Below are positions 34,190 to 45,645 of a DNA stretch of 64,000 bases, piece by piece. Position numbers and translations under genes: made by a program. The notes under the pieces are model-generated. The model was not told the origin of the DNA and did not search any database. It was given only the letters and a program-made list of their open reading frames with translations. Every line of letters starts with the position of its first letter. Position 1 is the stretch's first letter. Source of the DNA: Sambucus nigra (Eukaryota > Streptophyta > Magnoliopsida > Dipsacales > Adoxaceae); NCBI GenBank assembly GCA_949130495.1, contig OX422213.1, positions 539,075,467-539,139,466 on the forward strand. The letters are read 5' to 3'.

Positions 34190-35745
34190 ATTCATTACCA
34201 GGAAGCTAGAAATATCTAACAATAACATCAATATTCCACAACCTAGTGATGTTTGGGAACACCGTACCCCTCCTAGGGCCAGGTCTGAAATTCTCCAACA
34301 TATAAACCAAAGGTTTCACTAAGAGAGGCAACCTTTAGAAGATAGCCATGGGCCACCAAGGTCCACTCAAATCTCTAGGTTCGTCGATGCCTATGAAGCC
34401 ATAATTAGAGAACAAGAATTGGCAATGCGCTGCCAAGAAGAAGAAAATGCTCGCCTTAAGAGGCGACTTGAAAGAATGGAGAGAGATCTCCCCAGAGGCA
34501 AAAGGTGGCATCGAGACATGAATCTTAGCCCTCATGAGGGAAAATCCCCCAACCGAGGAAGGAGAACTAGGCGTGAACATGAAAGAACTGAATGTGATAG
34601 ATTATAGTGAGAGCGATCAGTGTGTGGACAGCACGAGAGGCACCACTAGAACAATGATAGACCAAAGGAGGATTTGAGAATCTTGGTCTGTAGGGATATG
34701 GACCAACACCCGACACTCCGAAGAGCCAGATCAACCAGAGATTTCCAGAAGAGATCTCAACTTTTAGATGAAGACCCACTTTTCAAGGGGGATCGAATGC
34801 GAGGAGCCTCCTAAGAAATTCACTATCCTGGGGCTCAAGGTGTATGATGGGAAAATAGATCCGATAGACCATGTCAGGAAGTATTGGCAAGAAATGAATT
34901 TATACAGCCACAGTGACGTACTGATGTGAAGGATATTGCCTTTTAACATACATGATGTAGCACATAAGTGGTTTGAAAGGCTTCCCCATAGGTTGATCAG
35001 GAATTTTATAGCACTGACAGAGACTTTCATGACACGATTCGTAATGAGCAGCTCCCATCCAAAGTGAATGGATGCACTGCTCATTATGAAGAAAAATCCA
35101 CAGGAGAACCTCAAAGATTATGCTAAGAGACACTGAGAAGTTTGTAATGAGGTCGAGGATTACTCGGAGCAGGTTATCGTAGCATCATTCAAAATCGTCT
35201 TACCAACTAGATCTTTGCGGCACCAATCTTTCACCAAGAAGGAAGCCATAAGCATCGATGATCTTATGGCTCATATCGAGAAGTACGCCAAGGTCAAAGA
35301 CGTGGTCCATCCTAGTGAGGGAGATAATGGCCAAGCTATAGCGAACAATGGGAAATATAAGAATGACACCCAGAAGAAAGGAAGAAAGAATGAGGGCAAG
35401 AATGTCTCCAAAGGTGGAAATAATAATGACCCGTCCAAGGAGTTCCAAGCTGTTAATACTATCTTTAAGGAACCTGTCTATAAAATTCTTAGCAAGTTGA
35501 AGGATTAGCCTTTTATGAAATGGCCGAAGAAGATGGGTGGTGATCCAACTAAAAAGAACAATGCACTGAGATACGCATTTCACAAGGAAGGCGATCACCG
35601 ATTCGAGAATTGCAAAGCTCTAAAGTCACATTTGGAAGATCTAGTTCAGGCAGGGCACGTTAGTGAGTATGTTGAAAAGAAGGTAGAGAAGGTCGTAGAC
35701 AATGGAAACCAAAAATTAGACAATGTCCTTGATGATGATACATGA
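34190..35745 (+). pseudogene. gag of Tat-like Ty3/gypsy element (plus-strand copy)
   Basis: A decayed gag over several frames. The N-terminal part is charged and coiled-coil-like (ELAMRCQEEENARLKRRLER near 34413). The core at 34790-35160 reads KVYDGKIDPIDHVRKYWQEM, then HDVAHKWFERLPHRLI and NPQENLKDYAKRH, parallel to the minus-strand copy. The later part (35215-35508) is Lys/Asn-rich, and 35515-35745 has a Cys/His-like remnant (CALRYAFHKEGDH region) with a FENCKALKSHLEDLVQAGHV block, typical of Tat-type gag ends. Stops occur at about 34922, 35065, 35134, 35506 and 35743. It would form the particle if intact. Confidence 0.85.
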
Positions 35746-35808
35746 CACGAGTTTGGAGTAATTCATGGGGCGTATGACCTCAAACAGATTCAGGGCAATG
35801 CCATTAGA

Positions 35809-36400
35809 ATGGAACTCAAGAAGGTGACTTCCATGATGGAAGATTTTTTGATAGATCCTTCCAAAACTAAGACAGTAATGCGTCAACAACTAGTAAACAT
35901 TGATTACACCAAGCACATCATGTTCATCGAAGAAGACTTAGTCGGGGTGAGAACCCCATATTATGATGCATTGGTTATCACACTTAGGATTTCTAACTGG
36001 GATATTAATAAGCTTCTTGTGGACTAGGGAAGTTCGTCTGAAGTGATGTAACTAGACCTATTCCATAACCTTAAATTAAATGTCGCCGACCTCAAAAAGC
36101 CACTGTTCTACTGGTCGGCTTCGCATGAAGGATCACCACGATGTTAGGAAATATCATCTTACCAGTCAAGGTATGAAACATCTCGAAGTTAATCAATTTT
36201 CTAGTAGTGGACATCGAGTCCCCATATCATACTATTTTGGGTAGATGTTGGCTCTATGCCGTGAAGGTCGTCCCGTCCACTTATCATCAAAAGCTGAAAT
36301 GCATCACAGATCGTGGAGTGGTCGAGATTCATGACGATCATGCTACAGTTCGAAAGCGCTTTATCACAGCCATCCAACTAAAAAAAGAATAAGAAGGAGA
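35809..36400 (+). pseudogene. Aspartic protease region of the plus-strand Tat-like element
   Basis: The frame reads to an active-site remnant near 36022 (VD, stop, GSSSEV), where Asp and Gly-Ser-Ser remain but a TAG replaces the residue between. The segment SPYHTILGRCWLYAVKVVPS at about 36218 matches the Y-x-x-I-L-G-R-x-W-L block conserved after the protease in Tat elements. The protease would process the polyprotein; it is inactive here. Confidence 0.8.
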
Positions 36401-36474
36401 CCGATAATATCCAGGAGAAATCCCAGGAGGGGGTTGTTATTTCCAAATAGTAATTACGATATAGTCGACCAGGG

Positions 36475-37700
36475 GTGGAAGAGACTAGGGTCCACCTTGC
36501 CAACAGGGTTGTTAAAAGTATGGAAGAAGTTATAGCCAATGACAACTTAACAGAAAGGAAATTTTTGATTGGATCTTCTCTTACCGACCAAGATAAAAAG
36601 GAGTTGGTTGTGCTCCTTAAAGGCAACATAGATGTTTTCGTATGGGAGCCTTATGAGTTATCAGGGATTGACTCTAGTATAGAGCATCACCGCCAATACG
36701 TTGATCCTACTTTTAAGACTATCACTCAAAATGTTCGCCAAACGTCCCCCGAGAAAGCTAATGCAATGGAGAAAGAGGTAGGAAAGCTACTGAATGCGGG
36801 ATCCATCAAGAAAGTTCAGTTCCCTATATGGTTATCCAGCCCAGTGGTGGTACCTAAAGCAATGGTAGTTGAAGGGTGCGCATCGATTTTACTGACCTCA
36901 ACCAGGTATGTACTGAGGATATCTTCCCTCTCCCAAAGATAGATCATTTGGTCGATGCTAAAAAGACACACGATAGGATGAGCTTCATAACGCTTATTCA
37001 AGGTATAATCCCCCCTATACGGCCCTGACTAGGATAAGACGTCCTTTATAACCTCAATCGGTTTGTACTGTTACAAGGTCATGTTGTTTGGCCTCAAGAA
37101 CACATGGGAAACTTATCGAATATTGGTAACCAAGATGTTCAATAAATAGATGGGAGAAACGATGAAAGTGTACATCGATAACATGCTCTTTAATAGCAAG
37201 AACAAGACTGATCACCTTTGAGATTTAGGAGCAAACTTCAAAATCCTCAGGAATTATCAAATGAATCTTAATGCAAGTAAGTGTTCTTTCGGTGTCTAGT
37301 CGAGAAAATTCTTAGGTTACCTAGTGAGTAAAAGGGGACTTGAGGCCAACCTAGATCAAATCGATTCTATGAACAGGGTCCAGGCCCCTCAGACAGTGAG
37401 AGATGTTCAAAATCTTACTGGGATGCTCACGGTGCTCAATCTCTTCATCTCCAAGTCTTTGAAATGTTTTCGACCATTCTTCTAGATCTTAAAGAATGGC
37501 AAGGGACTAGTATGGAATGACGGCTATTTTTATGCTCTAGGAGAGATCAAGTCTTACCTTAGCAAGCCCCCGTTAGTGGTAATTACAAATAAAGGGGAAC
37601 AATCGTATCTTTACCTAGTAGTATAAAACCATGATGTGAGCTCTGACTTAGTATATAAAAGGGAAGGAGAATAACATTCGGTTTACTGCGCCAGAAGATG
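36475..37700 (+). pseudogene. Reverse transcriptase of the plus-strand Tat-like element
   Basis: The open part at 36475-36942 covers the pre-RT linker and fingers: VFVWEPYELSGIDSSIEHHR, then EKEVGKLLNAGSIKKV and WLSSPVVVPKA. Past it the frame is broken, but YIDNMLFNSK (37171-37200) marks the palm; the second catalytic Asp of the usual YIDD is Asn. RKFLGYLVSKRGLEANLDQI (about 37308) marks the thumb region, and the RNase H-like connection follows. The enzyme would copy element RNA; the changed Asp and many stops rule out activity. Confidence 0.88.
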
Positions 37701-37739
37701 GTGAACAATGATACTTGCCTCTGTGAAAACTCGCTTATG

Positions 37740-38420
37740 ACCTCGTCATCACTTCAAGAAAGTTGAAGGAATGCTTTCAATCCCATTCCATAATAGTAAT
37801 AACCTCTTGCCCACTCAAAGTCATTATACAAAGGGCTGACCTCCCTGAACGTCTTTCAAAGTGGTTGGTCGATCTCAAGATATTTGACATCCACTTCTAT
37901 CCCAGAACAACAATTAAGGAACGGATTCTAGCAGATTTTATTATTGAGTTCACAAGAGATTAGCCAGTGGATCACCTGAACGAAGAGAAATTGATCACAT
38001 GTGAAGAACCATCAGAATATTGGATATTGTATGTTGATGGAGCCTTAAATTCTAAGGGGGTAGGAGTGGGGATTGTTCTCATAACCCCTAAAAACACCTT
38101 CATCGAGCAGGGAATTAGGTTGGGGTTTGAAGCCTTTAATAACGAAGGTGAGAATAAAGCACTGATTGCCAACTTATGAAAAGATAAATTACTGGGGGCG
38201 AAATGCCTCAATGTATTCGATGATTCCAAACTAGCCTCCAAGTAGGTAAGTTGATGATTAAATTCCAAAGAGAATCGAATGGAAGCATACCCTAATGTAG
38301 TAAGAAGACTCATATGAGACTGTAAAAAACTAGAAGTTTAACAGTTCTCGAGAGGACAAAATAGTCATGCTGACGCTTTAGCAGCACTACGCTCGATAAT
38401 TGACTCTAGCCTAAGAAGAA
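37740..38420 (+). pseudogene. RNase H region of the plus-strand Tat-like element
   Basis: First comes the end of the RT-associated RNase H (RLSKWLVDLKIFDIHFYPRT at about 37854). Then a second RNase H domain of the type found in Tat elements: YWILYVDGALNSKGVGVGIV at about 38016 (Asp in YVDG) and GFEAFNNEGENKALIANL (Glu). A stop near 38177 breaks it; ADALAALRS-like remains follow near 38375. The VDG-type RNase H after pol RNase H supports the Tat lineage. Confidence 0.85.
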
Positions 38421-38639
38421 AAATTCAGATAAAGTTCCTTGTGTAGCCTAGTATCGACCATACAATCATAGCCGAGCAAGTCCTCCTTAGAGATAAATCC
38501 CCAAGTTGAATGGACCCCATCATTAATTATCTACAGAGTGACGTAGTGCCAGGCGACAGGAGGTTGGCCTATAAAATCAAGGTCAAAGTTATTGGTTCCT
38601 ACCTCAACCCTAAAGGGAAACTTTATAATAAATCATTCA

Positions 38640-39750
38640 CAGACCCCTACCTCTAGTGCATTCATCCATAAGATGTTAAGCAAGTACTAAGTGAACTCCA
38701 TGAGGTCACGTGTGGAAGTCACGCATGTGGAAGATCGTTAGCCTTTCGAGCGATTAAGGAAGGATATTAGTCGCCTCGCATGCAGTAAGACTAGTCTATA
38801 CACTCGCAAATGTGAAAAGTGGCAAAATCACTCACCTATGGTTCACCAGCCCACCAGCGACCTGAACTCACTTACCAATCCATGGCCTATCGCTCAATAG
38901 GGATTATACATTATGGGACTACTACCTACTACATCTGTAAATTGCAATTATCTGTTGTTCACCATAGACTACTTCACCAAATGGGTATAGGAAGAACCAT
39001 TGGAAAACATTCGAGACTCTGACATGTCAAGGTTCATATGGAGGAACATCATAACTCGCTTTGGGACACCAAGGAGGACCATCATCATCGATAATGGTAC
39101 ACAATTTGAGAGTGGTTTCATTCAATATTTCTACGATAAACACGACATCAAGCACCACTTTAATTTTATGGCATATCCCCAAAGTAATGGGAAAGCGAAA
39201 GCTTCCATCAAAACCGTGATCGATGGACTGAAAAAATGATTGGAAAAAGCTAAGGGTTCTTGGGTGGATGAATTTCTCCATGTTTTATGGGCTTAGAGCA
39301 CAACGCCTAGGATACCAACTTGGGAAACACCATTCACATTCGCTTATGGGATGGAGGTTTTTATCCTTCTGGAAATAGGTCTCCCCACTATAAGAACCAC
39401 TCTGGTCGACCAAGGCCTCAATGATGAAGCACTATGCAATGAACTTGACCTAATAGATGAGAGATGAGACCTAGCCTTGATCAAGTTTTCTTCCTACCAA
39501 CATCAACTAGCCAAGATGTAAAACAAAAGAGTTAATTCGAGGAAGTTTTAAATAAGAGACTACATCCTGTGAAAATCCCTCGACAGTGCTGTGAAACCAT
39601 CAGGCGAAAAACTGGGACCAAACTGGGAGGGACCATTCATAATAATCAGAGATGATCTTCAAGTATCATATCATTTCAAACACTGGAGAGAAGGGAGATA
39701 TCAAGAGCATGGAACACAGCCAATCTCAATAAGTTCTACTTTTAGATCTT
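38640..39750 (+). pseudogene. Integrase of the plus-strand Tat-like element
   Basis: The core is seen in a VTIDYFTKWV-like block at about 38960 (FTIDYFTKWV, first Asp), TRFGTPRRTIIIDNGTQFES (second Asp, about 39057) and AYPQSNGKAKASIKTVIDGL (about 39172). In that last motif the usual catalytic Glu is Lys. The C-terminal part reaches LGPNWEGPFIIIRDD at about 39620 and ends near 39745 (NLNKFYF). There are many stops. The protein would insert element DNA; it is dead in this copy. Confidence 0.86.
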
Positions 39751-40590
39751 CTTTCTTCTTATCTTTTTAGTTAGCAAAATTTTTATTTTTTGCTTGATAA
39801 GATAATTTCCAATGAATAATGGTTGGTTAGCCTCTCTATTCTAGTATTTTACATTAGCTGCTTAACTTATCTTGATATATCTCATTAATTTACTCCTTTT
39901 CTAATGATAACTCCTTTGCACATATCTAAATGCCTAATGAACAGGGTCAACAACTTAACTATGAGCACTTCAAATTACCCTCAGGCTCTTGTTGCAAACA
40001 CAAGAAGCCTCATGAGTTGCCCTGGTAACAACAAAATCCCTACAAGGGATCCCTAGGCAATAAATCCAACTTTGATTGGTCACCAACTTTTATTGGTTGA
40101 GAAAGGCTGCTCGGGTGGATTTCCCACTAGCCAGGTGCATTATCGCCATCATCACACTAAGGCTTAAGGCAGTGTGATGACACGACCTAAAAGTCAAAGT
40201 GAATGGAATTATATTTCTTAGGAATATTAGACTGGAGATTGTTCAAATACATAAAAGGTATAGTGATAATACATAAATATCATTTGATCAGCTAAAAAAG
40301 TCCAAAACGATTCAAACAAATTATAAGCCAACCTAAAGCCTGGTATTTACCAGTCAGAATCACTTTGGTAAATAAAAAAAACATATAACCATCAGCGTCT
40401 CTCAAATGTCATTTAGTTAGATATAAAGCTCAAAATGATAAAGTTGGAGTCAAATAGATGTTTAATTGGCTCATTGTATAACTATCCAAATGTTTAGTCA
40501 TCATGAGCTCAAACCATAAACAATTGAAAGCTAGTAAACAACAATATTTCATTAAATAAAAAGTTATGTTTATAATCAGCACTTTAATAT
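39751..40590 (+). other. 3' non-coding part of the plus-strand Tat-like element
   Basis: There is no gene. A GGTGGATTTCCCACTAGCCA block near 40115 resembles 3' untranslated sequence found in Tat-type elements. Sequence after 40184 is AT-rich and not assigned. Confidence 0.45.
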
Positions 40591-40599
40591 ACAGGGGGT

Positions 40600-41340
40600 T
40601 TACGATGACCTAGGACAACGACCAAGGTAATCTGCTACACGCACTCTTCGACCATTATCTGAATGAGGCACAAGTTCTTCTCTAACATCTTCTAAGTGAT
40701 GTTCTAGAAGTTCAGTAGGAATAACATCAACAGCAATCCACTGGTCATCCCTGGAGAAGGGGTTATGCATTAGGCTGGGCAATCAATATGATAATTGTAC
40801 CATAGGGGGGGATTTTTGGGAACCTTTAGCTCTCTAAGGGCGCTAAGATATCCACGGGAAAAGGCAAGGTGTTCTGACTCCTTCAACTTCGCTAGGCGTC
40901 AGTCCAGCCTTGGTCATAACCATTTGTGTAGACTTGTCTAAGACCCCTTCTAAATAAATTCCTCAACCTTGTCACGACCCTCTGGAGCCCAACATCAATT
41001 ATGTACGCTCACTTGACATCCCCTTTCAGCTCATTAACCTCCCTTTGCAGAGCTTGAGTTTCATCTCGGGAAACTCCGCTGGATGATGATGATGTTTCTC
41101 TCAACACCAAGGAGGACCCTGTGGGGATGATCCTCTTCAGATGAACAATCTCCCCATTTAAATCCTCATTCTCTTTTTGCATCATCTCATTCACTTGGTT
41201 TACCACACTAGTATCTAGGAGTTTGGCCTTTAAGTCATTTATTTCCTCTTAGAATGAAGATCCAACTTCTTCCATCTCCTGAAGGTTATCCTCCAGTTTA
41301 GCGACCAAATCAGAATATTCCTTGTAGTGTTTATTCCTTG
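40600..41340 (-). pseudogene. Antisense coiled-coil ORF remnant of the Tat-like element
   Basis: Minus-strand frames run opposite to the upstream pol. The first (41206-41009) encodes a heptad-like segment, NEMMQKENEDLNGEIVHLKR, then a Ser-rich stretch and QALQREVNELKGDVK. After stops, a GYDQGWTDA-like block (about 40890) and a last open part (40782-40600) with DVIPTELLEHHLEDVREELV follow. Some plant Tat/Retand-type elements carry an antisense ORF between pol and the 3' LTR, with a coiled-coil C-terminus related to a domain called gypsy-type putative transposase. Position, strand and coiled coil fit that class; the N-terminal domain was not found, so the link is an inference. Confidence 0.5.
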
Positions 41341-41344
41341 ATCT

Positions 41345-41663
41345 AAAAGATTTATAAATTTTCACAAAGACTTTGAGATCTTGTTAGCATGTTTGTATGC
41401 ATTGGTTTTCCTATCGAATTTGATCACACCGCTACATTTACGCTATCATCAACTTGATTATTTTTCTGTTATTTCATGGTGTGATTCTTTGTTGTATATT
41501 TTGAGTGAAAAATTTTGAAAAATTCAAAAATAGAAGATTTTTTTTACCTTGTGACATTTTCCATATTTATGCTTCTCATATCTATCTATTTGGGGACATC
41601 GTAAAAGGGGGAGAATGAATTATGGGGGATATTTGTTTGGTTGATTTATCCATGATTTTCTTA
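41345..41663 (+). other. Left flank of the tandem array
   Basis: No gene. It includes AAAAGGGGGAGAATGAA at about 41598, like the purine-rich 3' region of Sirevirus-type copia elements. This may be undeleted 3' internal sequence of the element that founded the array, but where the Tat-like element ends is not clear. Confidence 0.4.
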
Positions 41664-42990
41664 AGCTTAATTGATTTTTGTTTTTTGCATATCATTATAT
41701 TTCAAATCATTGTGTGTCACGGGTAACTGCTTTATCTCATGTGTGTAGGTATAAAGTCGATATCTATTGGATTACACACCCTAATGAGAAAAGCTTTGGG
41801 AGTTTCTGAAGAGCTGAAGATTTGAGGATGTCGAAGTTTGATTGAAGACATGTCATTTAGTATTCTCAGTTTGAGAATTTAATGGGGATATTATCTTATA
41901 TGTCATTTGTTTTAGGGAGATTGTATAATTCCAATTTTTATGTATGTACTGACATAGATATAGGGGAGATTTGTAAGGACATAATTTTATAAATGTCCGG
42001 GGTAGAATCTAGGAATTTTCAATTTTTCGTAGATCACAGTTTGTTTGTATGATACCGCTACATTCTCCACCTCATCACGATCATCCACGATGCACTTTAT
42101 CCGAATCCATGCACCCATCATCTTCACACATGCATCATGTTACATGCGATGTGCTATCAACTGTTTCCCATTAGTGCACGACGCATTATTCGTAAAATGA
42201 TTTATTGGAGTTGTTTGTATTTGCATAAATATTTGAGAATTTTTCAGCAAATGTTTTTTCGAAGTCTGATTTATTTTTATCAAAAGCAGAAATTTTTCTA
42301 AGTGTAGAAGCGGAGTGCCTCGGTCGAAAAGCATGTTCAAATGAGTTCACACTGTCGTTCGAGTGAGATAAGAATCTCGCGCGATGTCGTTCGAACGACA
42401 CGTGTCCTTCGTTCGAGCTAGATGCCTATCTCATTCGAGCGATGCCATCGCCTCGATTTTCGTATAAATATCTCGTCACATTCTACATGTTTTCCAAGCC
42501 TTTTTCAAACATAATTTCTGCGAAAAACTTCCTAGAAAATAGACTTCGCCTTTTAAGGTTTTATGCCTTCTTTATTCACATAAACACTCCTATCTATGTA
42601 TGTGAATCGTTAAACCTTCAAAAGGATCGTTTTACTCATCTGTAGTAATTTGTGGAGAAATCGTTTACTTTTTCATTGCTGCCCACCTAGAGCTCTTATG
42701 GGAGATTCCACCCAATGACGTCGAAATCGACACCCGAGGGTATTTCGTATGTCACACTTATTTTCATTATAATCCGTGTAACCGTTTTTACAAATTAAAT
42801 TGAAAATAAAAAGGTTTTGCCCCTTTGGGGGATTTTTCCTCATTTGTGTGGTTCGTTTGTGATTGACTGTTCTTGCATGATCATATTGATTTTAATCACA
42901 CTTAGATGCATGTTTTAGGATTTAATTGAAAAACTAAGTTTAATTAAATAATTTCTTTATTTGAACAAACGCGCACTCTTTAAATTGGTA
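41664..42990 (+). repeat. Array unit 1
   Basis: LTR starts at 41972, TATAAATA at 42463. The dyad has several mismatches (GAGTGAGATAAGAATCTCG). The internal part is more diverged from the others (CGGGTAACTGC instead of AGGGTATCTTC), which fits an edge unit that is homogenised less. Confidence 0.9.
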
Positions 42991-44317
42991 AGCTTAATTG
43001 ATCTTTGATTTTTTCATATCATTATATTTCAAATTGTTGCGTGTCAAGGGTATCTTCTTTATCTCATGTGTGTAGGTACAAAGTCGATATCTATTGGATT
43101 ACACACCTTTATGAGAAAAGCTTTGGGAGTTTCTGAAGAGCTGAAGATTTGAGGATGTCGAAGTTTGATTAGAGACATGTCGTTTTGTATTCTCAGTTTG
43201 AGGGTTTAATGGGGATATTATCTTATATGTCATTTGTTTTAGGGAGATTGTATAATTCCGATTTTTTATGTATGTACTGACATAGATATAGGGCGATATT
43301 TGTAAGGACATAATTTTATAAATGTCCGGGGTAGAATTTAGGAATTTTCTATTTTCCGTAAATCACAGTTTGTTTGTGTGATACCGCTACATTCGGCACC
43401 TCATCACGATCATCCACGATGCCCTTTATCCGAATCCATGCACCCATCATCTTCATACATGCATCATGCTACATGCGACGTGCTATCAACTGTTTACCAT
43501 TACTCCACGACGCTTTATTGGTAAAATTATTTTTGGAGTTGTTTATATTTGCATAAATATTTGGGAATTTTTCAGAGAATGTTTTTTCGAAGTCCGATTT
43601 ATTTTTATCAAAAGAATTTTTTTTTCTAAGTGTAGAAGCGGAGTGCCTCGGTCGATGAGCATGTTCAAACGAGTTGACGCTGTTGTTCGAGCGAGATAAG
43701 CATCTCACGCGATGTGTTCGAAGACATGTGTCCTTCGTTCGAGCTAGATGCCTATCTCGTTCGAGCTATGCCATCGCCTCGATTTTCGAATAAATATCTG
43801 GTTATATTCTACATGTTTTCCAAGTCTTTTTCAAACATGATTTCTACGAAAAACTTCCTAGAAAACAGACTTCGCCTTTTAAGATTTTATGCCTTCTTTA
43901 TTCACATAAACACTCATATCTATGTATGTGAATCGTTAAACCTTCAAGAGGATCGTTTTACTCAATAGCAGTAATTTGTGGAGAAACCGTTCACTTTTTC
44001 ATTGCTGCCCACCTAGAGCTCTTGTGGGAGATTCCATCCAATGACATCGAAACCGACACCCGGGGGTATTTCGTATGTCACACTTTTTTTTATTATAATC
44101 CGTGTAACCATTGTTTACAAATTATAGTGAAAATAAAAAGGGTTTTCCCCTTTGGGGGATTTTTCCTCATTTGTGTGGTTCGTTTGTGATTGTATGTTCT
44201 TGCATGATCATATTGATTTTAATCATACTTAGATGCATGTTTTAGGATTTAATTGAAAAACTAAGTTTAATTAAATAATTTCTTTATTTGAACAAACGCG
44301 CACTCTTTAAATTGGTA
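42991..44317 (+). repeat. Array unit 2
   Basis: LTR starts at 43301. The TATA box is altered to AATAAATA (43789) and the central palindrome has lost bases. Confidence 0.9.
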
Positions 44318-45645
44318 AGCTTAATTGATCTTTGATTTTTGGATATCATTATATTTCAAATTGTTGCGTGTCAAGGGTATCTTCTTTATCTCATGTGTGT
44401 AGGTACAAAGTCGATATCTATTGGATTACACACCCTGCTGATAAATGCTTTGGGAGTTTCTGAAGAGCTGAAGATTTGAGGATGTCGAAGTTTGATTAGA
44501 GACATGTCATTTAGTATTATTAGTTTGAGGGTTTAATGGGGATATTATCTTATATGTCATTTGTTTTAGGGAGATTTTATAATTCCGATTTTTTATGTAT
44601 GTACTGACATAGATATAGGGTGAGATTTGCAAGGACATAATTTTATAAATGTCCGGGGTGGAATCTAGGAATTTTCTATTTTCCGTAGATCACATTTTGT
44701 TTGTATGATAACGCTACATTCGACACCTCGTCACGATCATCCACGATGCCCTTTATCCGAATCCATGCACCCATCATCTTCACTCGTGCATCATGCTACA
44801 TGCGATGTGCTATCAACTGTTTCGCATTACTCCACGACGCATTATTGGCGAAATGATTTATTGGAGTAGTTTATGTTTGCATAAATATTTGGGAATTTTT
44901 CAGAGAATATTTTTTCGAAGTCTGACTTATTTTTATCAAAAGCAAAATTTTTTTTAAGTGTAGAAGCGGAGTGCCTCAGTCGATGAGCATGTTCAAATGA
45001 GTTCACGTTGTCGTTCGAGCGAGATAAGCATCTCGCGCGATGTCGTTCGAACGACACGTGTCCTTCGTTCGAGCGAGATGCCTATCTCGTTCGTGCAATG
45101 CCACCGCCTCGATTTTCGTATAAATATCTAGTCCCATTCAACATGTTTTCCAAGCCTTTTTCAAACATGATTTCTGCGAAAAACTTCCTAGAAAACAGAC
45201 TTCGCCTTTTGAGGTTTTATGCCTTCTTTATTCACATAAACACTCATATCTTTGTATGTGAATCGTTAAACCTTTAAGAGGATCGTTTTACTCATCTGTA
45301 GTAATTTGTGGAGAAACCGTTCTCTTTTTCATTGCTGCCCTCCTAGAGCTCTTGTGGGAGATTCTAGCCAATGACATCGAAACCGACACCCGAGGGTATT
45401 TCGTATGTCACACTTATTTTCATTATATTCTGTGTAATCGTTTTTACAAATTATAGTGAAAATAAAAAGGTTTTGTCCCTTTGGGGATTTTTCCTCATTT
45501 GTTTGGTTCGTTTGTGATTGACTGTTCTTGCATGATCATATTGATTTTAATCTCACTTAGATGCATGTTTTAGGATTTAGTTGAAAAACTAAGTTTAATT
45601 AAATAATTTCTTTATTTGAACAAACGCTCACTCTTTAAATTGGTA
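44318..45645 (+). repeat. Array unit 3
   Basis: LTR starts at 44628 (TGCAAGGAC), TATAAATA at 45119. The dyad is well kept: arms 45012-45035 and 45074-45097, perfect 14-bp palindrome 45042-45055, G-box CACGTG 45055-45060. It shares an ACGCTCACTC end and other variants with unit 4. Confidence 0.9.

Noticed and set aside
33709..41460. A 3' LTR of the plus-strand Tat-like element.
   Set aside because: No second TGTGGGAGCCC start or ACTCACA end was found before the array, so the element is treated as truncated.
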